Below, in pieces: positions 1-5,712 of a DNA stretch of 5,712 nt. A program made the translations under genes and the position numbers. Numbering within the stretch: the stretch's first letter is position 1; every line of letters begins with the position of its first letter. The notes beneath the pieces are model-generated. The model ran no database searches. It worked only from the letters and a program-made list of their open reading frames with translations, and was not told the origin of the DNA. Source of the DNA: CAZLPW01 sp964561495 (GTDB lineage: Bacteria; Fidelibacterota; Marinisomatia; Marinisomatales; UBA1611). The stretch lies in assembly GCA_964561495.1 (NCBI GenBank), contig CAZLPW010000110.1:1-5712 (forward strand). Direction: 5' to 3'.

Positions 1-433
1 GAATTTTAATATCTGTAGCTTGACCTTCAGCACCACCAAGCGGTTGATGAATCATGATTCTAGAATTTGGTAACGCAGACCTTTTGCCTTTAGCGCCTCC
101 AGAAAGTAAGAACGCACCCATACTAGCGGCCTGACCTAGGCAGATTGGTGAAATATCAGGCTTAACATATTGCATAGTATCTTAGATACCCAAGCCCGAT
201 GTAATAATGCCTCCTGGTGAATTTATATATAAGTATATATCCTTTTCAGGATCTTCAGCCTCCAAAAAAAGTAATTGAGCAATAATTAGCGAAGCAATAG
301 AATCATCAATAGGAGTGCCTAAAAAGACAATTCGTTCCTTCAACAATCTTGAAAATATATCAAATGCTCTTTCAGAGCGTCCAGACTGTTCAACAACCAT
401 TGGGACTAACTGATTTAAGATTTCTTTATTCAT
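1..433 (-). pseudogene. clpP: ATP-dependent Clp protease proteolytic subunit ClpP, partial at left edge and interrupted by an in-frame stop
   Basis: ClpP is the serine peptidase that forms the tetradecameric degradation chamber fed by ClpX or ClpA/C in the cytoplasm. The start ATG (431-433) is preceded by GAAGG (442-446) seven bases upstream, inside the end of tig, and the genes overlap by 8 bases. The N-terminal part is typical of the family: LVPMVVEQ near residue 9, SRLLKERIVFLG, then DIYLYINSPGG, the oxyanion-forming strand. At codon 84 (182-184) there is a TAA. The same frame then continues without any other stop for 60 codons to the window edge with fully ClpP-like sequence: DTMQYVKPD, the nucleophile Ser in GQAASMGA (codon 104, 122-124) and the catalytic His in MIHQPLGG (codon 129, 47-49). 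The catalytic Asp lies outside the window. Homologues have Tyr (TAT/TAC) where the TAA stands, so one base change explains it. As read, only an 83-residue fragment lacking the active site would be made. It could be a true null allele or a sequencing/assembly error; the near-perfect downstream conservation favours error or a very recent mutation. Confidence 0.9.
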
Positions 434-1724
434 GATTATGACCTTCGTTTCGTAATTCTTTAGTCTCTACTTCAACTACTTTAACTTTAATAAATTGCTT
501 TAGGTATTCCAAGATTTTATTTTCAATTATGCTATCTTCAATTTTTTTTCTATTGTCTGGATTTTTATAGAATTTCCTTATCTCCTTTTCAGAACCAGGA
601 CTGTTTTTGACCAATTTATCAATCTCCAAACTAATATTATTAGGATCAACCGAAATATTTTCTTGATCAATTATTAATTTCCTAATAGAGTACCACTTAA
701 TATTCTTCTCAGCCGTTTTTCTATATTGATTGCGAATTTCATCATCGCTGGTATTATTAGCTGTTGCTTTATTTTGATTTTTGAAGTCTCTAACAATATT
801 ATCTAAATAATTTTCAACCATACTCGGCGCGGAAATAGGGTCTGCTTTTTCAATAATTTTATCTATTAATTCCTGCTCAAAAGAGTTCTTTGATCTTTCT
901 TTAAAATTTGATTTTATTTTCTCTTCAACATCATTCTTTAACGCCTCTATTGAATCAAGATCAGGGTTAATCATTTTAATAAATTTAATATCTAATTCAG
1001 GTAAAACTTCTCTATCAACATTATCAACAACAACCTCATATTCTGCTTTCTCACCATTTTTATTTACTGGTAATGTAAGCCTTGTTTTGTCATTAGGTTT
1101 AATGCCAATTAGTTTTTCTTTTTGATCATCAGTAAAGGAGCCTGCACCAACCTTAAGATATTGTTTGTCATATTTTTTCCCTATTATTGGTAAACCTGAT
1201 TCATCAAGTTTTTGAAGAGAGCATACTACAAAGTCTCCCTCTTCTGCCCCTGAATCAACTGTTTCTATACGCGCATGAGATCGTTTTAATTGAGTTATAG
1301 CATCATCAATATCTTTACTATCATGAACATAATGAGTTTGCTGGACCTCGATCATATTTGATTTAAATCTTGGTAGCTTATTTATTGGCTCAATCTCAAA
1401 CTTTGCAGAAAAAGAAAGCTCGCTTTCCATATGGAAATGAAGATCATTTATTTCCGCTTGATTAACAGGCTTGAGATCAAGTTCTCTTAATGCAATTAAA
1501 TAATATTTATTCAAATAATTGTCTACAAAATCTGCTTCCAAGTTTGGCTTGAACTGTTGTAAAAGCCTATCCCTAGGTATTTTCCCAGGTCTAAATCCTG
1601 GTATTTTTATTTTTTTACCAAAATTTTTTAGATTGTTATTAAAATCAGATTTAACTTCATCCCAAGAAAAATTAATTTTTAATTCTCTGGTATACTCATT
1701 AACATTTTTTACTTTACTATTCAA
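426..1724 (-). CDS. tig: Trigger factor (ribosome-associated chaperone and peptidyl-prolyl isomerase)
   Basis: Trigger factor binds the ribosome at the exit tunnel and shields nascent chains. The 432-residue product matches the family's usual length. The N-terminal ribosome-binding domain (about residues 1-115) carries the signature loop GFRPGKIP at residues 43-50. The central FKBP-type PPIase domain spans about 150-245 and includes the EEGDFVVCSL strand and the NGEKAEYEVVVDNV strand. The helical C-terminal substrate-cradle domain (about 250-420) is rich in Lys and Glu and ends in EGHNHE. The start is TTG (1722-1724), chosen because AAGGAG sits five bases upstream and no ATG is nearby in frame. 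The stop is TAA (426-428), and its last codons overlap the start of clpP. Tig-clpP(-clpX) is a standard bacterial gene order, so co-transcription and possibly translational coupling with clpP are likely. Confidence 0.96.
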   Translation of the reverse strand: MNSKVKNVNEYTRELKINFSWDEVKSDFNNNLKNFGKKIKIPGFRPGKIPRDRLLQQFKPNLEADFVDNYLNKYYLIALRELDLKPVNQAEINDLHFHMESELSFSAKFEIEPINKLPRFKSNMIEVQQTHYVHDSKDIDDAITQLKRSHARIETVDSGAEEGDFVVCSLQKLDESGLPIIGKKYDKQYLKVGAGSFTDDQKEKLIGIKPNDKTRLTLPVNKNGEKAEYEVVVDNVDREVLPELDIKFIKMINPDLDSIEALKNDVEEKIKSNFKERSKNSFEQELIDKIIEKADPISAPSMVENYLDNIVRDFKNQNKATANNTSDDEIRNQYRKTAEKNIKWYSIRKLIIDQENISVDPNNISLEIDKLVKNSPGSEKEIRKFYKNPDNRKKIEDSIIENKILEYLKQFIKVKVVEVETKELRNEGHNHE

Positions 1725-1729
1725 AATTT

Positions 1730-1735
1730 CTCCTT
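1730..1735 (-). promoter_or_regulatory. Shine-Dalgarno AAGGAG for tig
   Basis: The minus strand reads AAGGAG, then five bases (AAATT), then TTG. This strong ribosome binding site is what supports the non-ATG start of tig. It is the clearest Shine-Dalgarno sequence in the window. Confidence 0.75.
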
Positions 1736-1770
1736 AGAAAGATGCCGAAGTTATTTTATATATAATAAAA

Positions 1771-1776
1771 ATTATA
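1771..1776 (-). promoter_or_regulatory. Possible -10 box upstream of tig-clpP
   Basis: A perfect TATAAT lies 47 bases before the tig start in the 70-base gap after the deiminase gene. No good -35 lies at 16-18 bases spacing: the nearest candidate, TTGTAT, is only 12 bases away. The whole gap is A/T-rich, so a chance match is quite possible. If real, it would give tig-clpP its own promoter. Confidence 0.22.
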
Positions 1777-1794
1777 CTAAAAAATAGGATACAA

Positions 1795-3366
1795 TTAGGG
1801 ATAAAGAATTAGATTTGTCAAATAGATTATATCAACAACATTGATAAATCCATCTTCATTTATGTCAGCTATTGTTGGAGGACATAAACCAGTTGGCATA
1901 TCTGCTATAACCTGATCTGCTAGTAATAGGATATCAATTACGGTAACTGATTGTGAATTATCTAAATCACCTAGCATCCATTGTTGACATACGTCCGTAG
2001 GCAATGCTAGGAATTGATGATAGCCAGATATCGGATGGTACTCCACTCTACCAGATGAATCAGCAGCCTTGAAAAAATATTGAATTTCTAAATCACTAGT
2101 CTGTGGTGGAATCCAACCTTGTTTATAAATGCCTAAAGATTGAGTATCGGCACTAACTAATGATTCTAGGTTCCAGTTTGCCATATCACTATTTTTCCAA
2201 AATAATAAAAGAGAATCACTGATTAAACTTTCTCCACTTAGTGGGATAATCTCAATGTAAACCTCATATCCTAAATCTCCTGGGTAAGTAGAGTCATTAA
2301 TTGGATTATGAAATAATTGCAACATCTCTAGATCGGGGATACCTTTAATCCTGCAATGCAAAGCATCAGTAGATTCCCATGATCCAGTAAAACCTAATAT
2401 CTCGTATCCTGGCAACGCACTTTGATAAGTAGATATAGCCTGGTCATCCCAGCTGCTACCAGTGATAGGAACAAATACTTTATTATTTAATATTAATGAA
2501 TTAGTGTAAGGTTGATTTTGAGGCGTATATATCCTAAATAAATCCCAAGGCTCTCCCCACTTATTGTTTGTCTGTTCAAAATAATTTGCAGTTTGTTCTA
2601 TTTGTTCATATTGCGCATGGCTTGGAGGCACCTCCCGAATTAAAACTTTGGTTGGGCTAAGGTATTTCCCCCAACAATCTATATGGTCAATATATGTGTT
2701 ATTTGGATCAGAAACTACGTGATAGGTATTAATTCCGTAGTAATCTTCCATTGTTTGAAGAACTTCTTCATCCAAGATATCATTTTCAACATAAACCAGA
2801 TCAGAAGATGCTGAGATTCCTAATCCGTCTGTCATATAATTCCCACCTGCATGGATCAAGTCTGTTGAAAAATACGGAGTATTTAAAAAATCAGAAATCT
2901 TTAAGGGAGCATCATTATCATTAGGACGCGGCCGGTTATATGTAAAGTCTACAACCGACATATTATTATTTCCATCGACAACCCACCAGGGCCCGTAGTC
3001 TCTTGTCCAATAACTATCAGTCGGCCCAATTATAAATTCTACGTTATTCATGTTTACACCATTATCTTCCATCAGATTAAACGCATTAGATTGCAAGGAG
3101 GATGAAACTAGGCAGTATACATTAACATCTTCAGACATTTCCGCAATAAGATCTGTCGAAATACCAAAGGGGTATCTAATAATTACACCTTGCATTCTTT
3201 CATATTCTGCAATATTCCTTATAGGTGTAGGAGGTGGATCCGTGCTTCTACCCATTGAAGATATCTCATGTTTTCGTGAGAGTTCCTCTTCAGTAAAACC
3301 TATTGGAAGTTCTTCCGCAATTATCGGAAATGAAAAGAAAAACAACAACAATAAAAAATTACCCAT
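1795..3366 (-). CDS. Secreted peptidylarginine deiminase-type enzyme (PPAD/agmatine deiminase family) with C-terminal dockerin-like domain
   Basis: Members of this guanidino-group-modifying family hydrolyse arginine side chains in peptides to citrulline, or agmatine to N-carbamoylputrescine. The 523-residue product begins with a hydrophobic signal peptide (residues 1-17, FLLLLFFFSFPIIA, probable cleavage before EE) that lacks the usual basic N-terminus. The catalytic domain runs from about 45 to 350. Visible active-site elements are WTRDYGP (120-126, Asp123), NRPRP (Arg145, Arg147), AGGN (173-176), YIDHID (His228, Asp230) and the nucleophile Cys338 in TDALHC. A beta-rich Ig-like domain follows (about 365-455, with YFFKAADSSGR near 430), as in Porphyromonas PPAD. 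The C-terminus (about 466-523) has two calcium-loop repeats of dockerin type, with Asp467/Asp469/Ser471/Asp478 and Asp501/Asn503/Asp505/Asp512. Cys460 and Cys495 flank the first repeat and could form a disulfide. An in-frame TAA four codons upstream of the ATG fixes the start; the ribosome site is weak. Databases may label it simply agmatine deiminase family protein, but secretion, the Ig-like domain and the paired arginines favour a peptide substrate. Confidence 0.88.
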   Translation of the reverse strand: MGNFLLLLFFFSFPIIAEELPIGFTEEELSRKHEISSMGRSTDPPPTPIRNIAEYERMQGVIIRYPFGISTDLIAEMSEDVNVYCLVSSSLQSNAFNLMEDNGVNMNNVEFIIGPTDSYWTRDYGPWWVVDGNNNMSVVDFTYNRPRPNDNDAPLKISDFLNTPYFSTDLIHAGGNYMTDGLGISASSDLVYVENDILDEEVLQTMEDYYGINTYHVVSDPNNTYIDHIDCWGKYLSPTKVLIREVPPSHAQYEQIEQTANYFEQTNNKWGEPWDLFRIYTPQNQPYTNSLILNNKVFVPITGSSWDDQAISTYQSALPGYEILGFTGSWESTDALHCRIKGIPDLEMLQLFHNPINDSTYPGDLGYEVYIEIIPLSGESLISDSLLLFWKNSDMANWNLESLVSADTQSLGIYKQGWIPPQTSDLEIQYFFKAADSSGRVEYHPISGYHQFLALPTDVCQQWMLGDLDNSQSVTVIDILLLADQVIADMPTGLCPPTIADINEDGFINVVDIIYLTNLILYP

Positions 3367-3389
3367 AGCTCTAATTTAAAATAGAAATA

Positions 3390-3408
3390 AATACTAGAAG
3401 ATAGTATT
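3390..3408. repeat. Inverted repeat with 7-bp arms and 5-base loop between the unknown gene and the deiminase gene
   Basis: AATACTA (3390-3396) and TAGTATT (3402-3408) are perfect reverse complements around GAAGA. The repeat lies 24 bases upstream of the deiminase start and about 47 bases beyond the stop of the unknown gene. On the minus strand it is followed by the T-rich TATTTCTATTTT. It could be a weak terminator for the unknown gene, an operator, or a chance AT-rich palindrome. The stem has only two G-C pairs' worth of stability, so a terminator role is doubtful. Confidence 0.4.
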
Positions 3409-3455
3409 CAGAAAAAGTCTCTTTAAAAAAAATGTATTTATATTTAGAACTCTTT

Positions 3456-3887
3456 CTATTGTTTTAATCTATAAGTAGCGCCTTCCATTGTTTTTATGAA
3501 CTTATCAACTTGCGATTGAGTATGAAATAATTCTTCCATAGAAATAAAAACATCACTAGGGTAACCTTCCTCATCATAATCACGCAAAAAATTTGACTCA
3601 AGTTTTAAAACAATATCTAATATAACCATAGGAGGAATACCTTTATTGCGCATAAAATTAATTTGGATATTCAATTGCCCCTTAGAAGTCATATGAAAAA
3701 GTGGAAGAGGCCCTTCATCTGAATCACATCTATAAGTCAGAGTCCCATATTCTGAACCTCGACCCCAACTAAGGTCAGTTCCATGCTGTTCAGAAAATTC
3801 AATGATTGATACACCTATTTTTGCAATTTCCCGGCTACAATTATTTCTTAAATCTTCAATAAATAATTCCTTGTCCCAGTTTGACAT
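3456..3887 (-). CDS. Hypothetical protein, small acidic cytoplasmic protein of unknown function
   Basis: I do not recognise this family with confidence. The product is 143 residues from ATG at 3885-3887. A GTG two codons further upstream (3891-3893) is also open, but AGG five bases before the ATG makes the ATG the better start. There is no signal peptide or membrane segment. It looks like one compact alpha/beta domain: a predicted amphipathic helix (about 15-35), then WGRGSEYGTLTYR (41-53), then PLPLFHMTSKGQLNIQINF (60-78), which reads as paired beta strands, then a helix (about 86-101). The acidic tail includes LRDYDEEGYPSD. The WGRG...G...LF..t..G.l.i.f pattern resembles, from memory only, small C-terminal domains attached to some nuclease or defence-type proteins; this is a weak impression and assigns no function. 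It stands alone between two AT-rich spacers, so it is probably its own unit or loosely co-transcribed with its neighbours. Confidence 0.8.
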   Translation of the reverse strand: MSNWDKELFIEDLRNNCSREIAKIGVSIIEFSEQHGTDLSWGRGSEYGTLTYRCDSDEGPLPLFHMTSKGQLNIQINFMRNKGIPPMVILDIVLKLESNFLRDYDEEGYPSDVFISMEELFHTQSQVDKFIKTMEGATYRLKQ

Positions 3888-3900
3888 AAACACCTACCCT

Positions 3901-3906
3901 ATTATA
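3901..3906 (-). promoter_or_regulatory. Possible -10 box upstream of the unknown gene
   Basis: TATAAT on the minus strand lies 13 bases before the chosen ATG. It would place transcription start about 7 bases before the start codon, leaving almost no leader. No -35 match is visible at 17 bases (CCTAGG instead). A chance match in AT-rich DNA is likely. Confidence 0.15.
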
Positions 3907-3948
3907 ATGATTTTTTTATTTACCTAGGAAAGAGAGAATTTACAAAAT

Positions 3949-3964
3949 TATATATATATATATA
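3949..3964. repeat. (TA)8 dinucleotide tract
   Basis: Eight uninterrupted TA units lie in the 140-base AT-rich gap between the fusion peptidase gene and the unknown gene. It is self-complementary and easily melted. It could vary in length by slippage, but it is about 60 bases from the nearest start codon. No function can be assigned. Confidence 0.85.
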
Positions 3965-3973
3965 CACTGTTTT

Positions 3974-3986
3974 GCTATTCAATAGC
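3974..3986. repeat. Short palindrome GCTATT-C-AATAGC downstream of the fusion peptidase gene
   Basis: Two perfect 6-base arms surround one base, 41 bases past the stop codon of the peptidase gene. As RNA it would fold only as a 4-bp stem with a 5-base loop. On the minus strand it is followed by AAAACAG, not a U tract, so it is not a normal intrinsic terminator. Confidence 0.35.
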
Positions 3987-4027
3987 TAAAAAATAACAGA
4001 TCAAAAATATAATTATAAACTAATTAT

Positions 4028-5712
4028 TTATTTTTTTTGAATTTTAACACGAACCAAGTTGTCTTTGGTATCTCTATCAACAAATTTGTGCATAGGGTCA
4101 ATCCCCGCTTTGATAGGCTTTTGATCCACATCAATAGTAAAAGTTGTCAACGAATCTGTGATTAGCACTTTTTCTAAATAGATTGGGATTTCTTCCATGT
4201 CTCCATCTTTTAATATTTCACCTAGAATACCTATCTCCAGCCAGTCATTAAGCTGAGCATTAGTTTGATTCCCGATACTATCTGAATATACTTTTTTTGC
4301 TTCAACTTCTAAGGTAACTGTAAATGTGCTGTCTTCATTCTCTACGGCTATAGCTTCTTTTGCTTTGTTCTCATAAAGAGTGATTTTTTCAAATGTATCT
4401 GTAATGAGATATTGCAAGTCATCTGGGGCTTCTTCGCGAATAGTTTTTATAAATTCACCAATATTTGGATAAGGATTTGATTGATATCTGAATTTCTCAA
4501 TAAATCTACCCAAAGCATTATTAAATGAATCTTTACCGATAAAATTAGACAATGTATACATCATAAGCCCTGCTTTGTTATAATGGATATAAGGATGGTT
4601 TTCTGTTTTGATTATAGAGGGCTCATACTTTTGCTCTGAATAGCGACCGCTTAGATATTGATCTAATTCATATTTTAAAAATTTTCTTAATTGCTTCTCT
4701 CCCTTTTCTTTTTCTAATAGAGCTACAGCAGAGTATTCTGCCAATCCTTCACTCAAAAACCCTGAGCCTTGAACATTCCCACCACTTACCTGATGAGGCC
4801 ACCACTGATGCCCCATTTCGTGTGCAGTTACCCAAAACGGCATGTCAAGGTCCTCTGGGTCTTTAGGATCGACATCCATAACAAAGCCAATATTTTCTGA
4901 GAAAGGTATCGTATTAGGAAAAGAGGCTGCATAGCTCCCATATGGAAACTCCAAAATTCTACACTGCCTGTAAGGATAGGGACCATACAAATCGTTGTAA
5001 TAGTCTATTGATTTTTTCATTCCCTGCATCAATTTATCAATATTATAGGTATGGCTAGGATGATGATATACTTCCAAATTTATCCCGTTCCATTCTTCTC
5101 TAAGAACCTCATATTTAGCTGAGACGAATGCAAAAAGATTATGAATCTTCTGATCCATCTTATAGTGGAAAAAGCGTCGATCATTTTCTTCCCATTCTCT
5201 TTGAATGTAGCCTGGGGCCATAGCAATCTGATCTATATCAGTACTCATAACAACTTCAAAATCAACCCAGTCGGCATCATCTCCAAGAATACCATGCTTA
5301 TTACCTTCTAAATCATTGTATTTTAACATAGGATCTTGATTCTCGCTCAGTCCATGTTTTTTTCGGGTTCGTTTACTACTTAATTCTCTCTCAGGATTGT
5401 ATCCAAATGTAGGAAACAAATCACCGCTCCAAATCATTGTACCATTTTCAACAACAGTCCTACTAACGCCACCGTTTGAAAAACCAGTCCTACTTCTTTC
5501 ACCTGAAAATTCTAAAGAAAATTTTTCTCCAGGCTTAATAGGAGGATCAAAAAGAAACATATCCCATCCATAGGCAGAATCTGAAAAAACATTTTGATAT
5601 GGCCTTGACCATTTGAAAGTAGAATAAGGCATCCGCCGATTAAAATTAGCATGTATAGTATCAATCACTGAATCTGTTTTATTCTTCATTTGATATACAC
5701 CAGAAAATTCAA
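4028..5712 (-). CDS. ABC transporter permease/M1 family aminopeptidase fusion protein, C-terminal peptidase part (5' end beyond the window)
   Basis: M1 enzymes are zinc metallopeptidases that remove N-terminal residues. The frame stays open past the ATG at 5687-5689 to the right edge with family-like residues (EFSGVYQ before MKNKTDSVIDTIHANFNRR), so that ATG is internal and the gene is partial. Numbering from that Met, a beta-sandwich region (about 10-200) precedes the catalytic domain. Zinc ligands are His290 and His294 in HEMGHQWW and Glu314 in LSEGLAEY; Glu291 is the general base, and Tyr370 in HYNKAG is the likely transition-state Tyr. The classical GAMEN substrate motif is absent: the equivalent place reads SFPNTIPFSENIGF. 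The C-terminal part has NDWLEIGILGE and ends in IDPMHKFVDRDTKDN, characteristic of the roughly 1,200-residue Bacteroidota-type proteins in which this peptidase follows ABC-2-like membrane helices. Those helices would lie to the right of the window. The peptidase presumably faces the periplasm; its natural substrate is not known to me. The stop is TAA. Confidence 0.88.
   Translation of the reverse strand, partial: EFSGVYQMKNKTDSVIDTIHANFNRRMPYSTFKWSRPYQNVFSDSAYGWDMFLFDPPIKPGEKFSLEFSGERSRTGFSNGGVSRTVVENGTMIWSGDLFPTFGYNPERELSSKRTRKKHGLSENQDPMLKYNDLEGNKHGILGDDADWVDFEVVMSTDIDQIAMAPGYIQREWEENDRRFFHYKMDQKIHNLFAFVSAKYEVLREEWNGINLEVYHHPSHTYNIDKLMQGMKKSIDYYNDLYGPYPYRQCRILEFPYGSYAASFPNTIPFSENIGFVMDVDPKDPEDLDMPFWVTAHEMGHQWWPHQVSGGNVQGSGFLSEGLAEYSAVALLEKEKGEKQLRKFLKYELDQYLSGRYSEQKYEPSIIKTENHPYIHYNKAGLMMYTLSNFIGKDSFNNALGRFIEKFRYQSNPYPNIGEFIKTIREEAPDDLQYLITDTFEKITLYENKAKEAIAVENEDSTFTVTLEVEAKKVYSDSIGNQTNAQLNDWLEIGILGEILKDGDMEEIPIYLEKVLITDSLTTFTIDVDQKPIKAGIDPMHKFVDRDTKDNLVRVKIQKK

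Noticed and set aside
173..175. Restart of translation at the ATG just after the clpP stop, giving a split ClpP
   Set aside because: There is no ribosome binding site before it and it lies in the middle of a conserved helix-strand region, so a functional second piece is unlikely.
1..184. A frameshift in clpP as the cause of the early stop
   Set aside because: The ClpP-like residues before and after the TAA are in the same frame with no missing or extra bases, so it is a substitution and not an indel.
182..184. TAA read as an amino acid through an altered genetic code
   Set aside because: TAA ends tig, the deiminase gene and the peptidase gene at the expected places, so it works as a stop in this genome.
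1519..1737. Open frame on the plus strand opposite the start of tig
   Set aside because: It lies fully antisense to a clear trigger factor gene, its translation has no recognisable features, and it has no ribosome binding site.
1762..1775. Terminator hairpin between the deiminase gene and tig
   Set aside because: The only inverted repeat there (ATAAT-AAAA-ATTAT) is pure A/T and too weak to end transcription.
3050..3379. Open frame on the plus strand opposite the start of the deiminase gene
   Set aside because: It is antisense to the signal peptide and N-terminal domain of the deiminase and shows no protein-like conservation.
3974..3986. Intrinsic terminator for the peptidase gene
   Set aside because: The stem is short and the minus strand continues with AAAACAG instead of a U-rich run.
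1..5712. CRISPR array, insertion sequence, tRNA or rRNA gene
   Set aside because: I saw no spaced direct repeats, transposase motifs, terminal inverted repeats or cloverleaf-like segments; nearly all the sequence is accounted for by protein genes.

Overview
This is an AT-rich bacterial window in which every recognisable gene lies on the minus strand. Reading in the direction of transcription (right to left), it holds: the 3' part of an ABC-transporter-permease/M1-metallopeptidase fusion gene that runs off the right edge; a small unrecognised gene; a secreted peptidylarginine-deiminase-type enzyme with a C-terminal dockerin-like domain; tig (trigger factor); and the 5' two-thirds of clpP, which runs off the left edge.

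The combination suggests a Marinimicrobia (SAR406)-like or other Bacteroidota/FCB-group marine bacterium. The pointers are low GC, the ABC/M1 fusion peptidase architecture common in that group, an orphan dockerin-like repeat ending a secreted enzyme, and the tig-clpP pair. This placement is inference from gene content only.

Regions: 1-1724 is the tig-clpP proteostasis unit. Trigger factor folds nascent chains and ClpP is the peptidase chamber of the Clp protease. The two genes overlap by 8 bases, and tig starts at TTG behind a good Shine-Dalgarno sequence. The 70 bases at 1725-1794 separate tig from the deiminase gene and contain no convincing terminator. 1795-3366 is the deiminase. 3367-3455 is an AT-rich spacer with a 7-bp inverted repeat. 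3456-3887 is the small unknown gene. 3888-4027 is an AT-rich spacer with a (TA)8 tract and a short palindrome. 4028-5712 is the peptidase half of the fusion gene.

The most notable observations are an in-frame TAA inside otherwise intact clpP, where a Tyr codon is expected, and a deiminase that keeps not only the catalytic residues of the family but also two arginines matching those that give Porphyromonas PPAD its preference for C-terminal arginine. I see no evidence for a wholly new multi-gene system, mobile element, CRISPR array or RNA gene. The two extracellular or membrane-facing protein-processing enzymes and the unknown gene are co-oriented, but nothing in the sequence shows that they act together.
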